This document shows positions 5,029 through 5,144 of a stretch of 5,144 bases of DNA, one piece after another. How positions within the stretch are numbered: the stretch's first letter is position 1; each line of letters opens with the position of its first letter. The stretch is from positions 1 through 5,144 of the forward strand of contig JAUVBO010000344.1 of the NCBI GenBank assembly GCA_030591195.1, read 5' to 3'. Made by a program: the position numbers and the translations under genes. This stretch comes from Pseudomonadota bacterium (GTDB lineage Bacteria; Myxococcota; Polyangia; GCA-2747355; JACKDQ01). The notes beneath the pieces were generated by a model. It was not told where the DNA came from and did not search any database. It worked only from the letters and a program-made list of their open reading frames with translations.

Positions 5029-5144
5029 ATGCCTCTCCAATCTGTGCCGAAGGGCGAAGGCGAGGTGACGGCTCACCGGACGAGCTCGCGCGACGAGGTC
5101 GCTCGAGTTGCCGAGGTGACGGCTCACCGGACGAGCTCGCGCGA
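5029..5144 (+). CDS. Possible plus-strand gene start running through the 51-bp repeat, partial
   Basis: From ATG 5029 a frame stays open to the right edge, with 38 complete codons. After a short lead it encodes a repeated segment, EVTAHRTSSR, at a 17-residue period with DEVARVA between. The upstream sequence CGGGAATTGG is only a poor ribosome site. A minus-strand frame through the same repeat is also open and stops at 4957-4959, so the coding strand is undecided and the repeat may be non-coding. No family recognised. Confidence 0.2.
   Translation, partial: MPLQSVPKGEGEVTAHRTSSRDEVARVAEVTAHRTSSR
5061..5144. repeat. Direct repeat, 33 bp at a 51-bp period, continuing past the edge
   Basis: Two identical 33-bp copies (5061-5093 and 5112-5144) are separated by 18 bp (5094-5111). 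Each copy includes a small stem, GGTGA-CGGC-TCACC, and the palindrome CGAGCTCG. The 18-bp linker begins CGAGGT like the repeat itself. The second copy ends exactly at the window edge, so the array may be longer. The spacing is too short for a CRISPR array; a period divisible by three would suit a coding repeat. Confidence 0.92.

Noticed and set aside
5061..5144. CRISPR array at the right edge
   Set aside because: Only two repeats are visible, the intervening segment is 18 bp (too short for a spacer) and itself resembles the repeat start; no cas gene is present.

Overview
The window is GC-rich and reads as accessory chromosome of a myxobacterium or close relative (Myxococcota). The pointers are codon use strongly biased to G or C in the third position, exported proteins with cysteine-rich modules of the type common in that phylum, a C-terminal tail resembling the MYXO-CTERM surface-sorting signal, and two good matches to sigma-54 (-24/-12) promoters. 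The phylum assignment is inference, and I cannot name a genus.

All five well-supported genes lie on the minus strand, and every one encodes a protein with an export signal. From right to left, in the direction of transcription: (1) 4773-4225 is a cysteine-rich lipoprotein with its own sigma-54-type promoter and an operator-like dyad upstream. (2) About 400 bp with no convincing gene follows (4224-3820). (3) 3819-3085 is a second lipoprotein whose start region carries a perfect 39-bp tandem duplication. (4) 3088-2495 is a small exported protein, probably an outer-membrane barrel, overlapping the previous gene by ATGA. (5) A 236-bp gap (2494-2259) holds a sigma-54-type promoter and a strong leader hairpin. 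(6) 2258-543 is an exported clan GH-A-like glycoside hydrolase with a cysteine-rich insert, a beta-sandwich-like region and a sorting tail. (7) From 496 to the left edge is a partial exported protein that I read tentatively as the N-terminal part of a Fic/DOC-like protein. It was found by translating the edge directly, because its stop lies outside the window.

The right edge (4774-5144) is the promoter region of gene 1. It then passes through a less GC-rich stretch with small palindromes into a direct repeat: two identical 33-bp copies at a 51-bp period, reaching the window edge. A plus-strand reading frame may start at 5029 and run through the repeat.

Functionally the window is a run of secreted or surface proteins, several probably expressed on a regulatory signal through sigma-54, rather than a metabolic operon. 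I see no rRNA, tRNA, CRISPR array, transposase, integrase or recognised defence system. The most interesting signals are the paired sigma-54-like promoters with similar upstream dyads, the architecture of the glycoside hydrolase, the exported Fic-like candidate, and the start-codon duplication in the lipoprotein gene.
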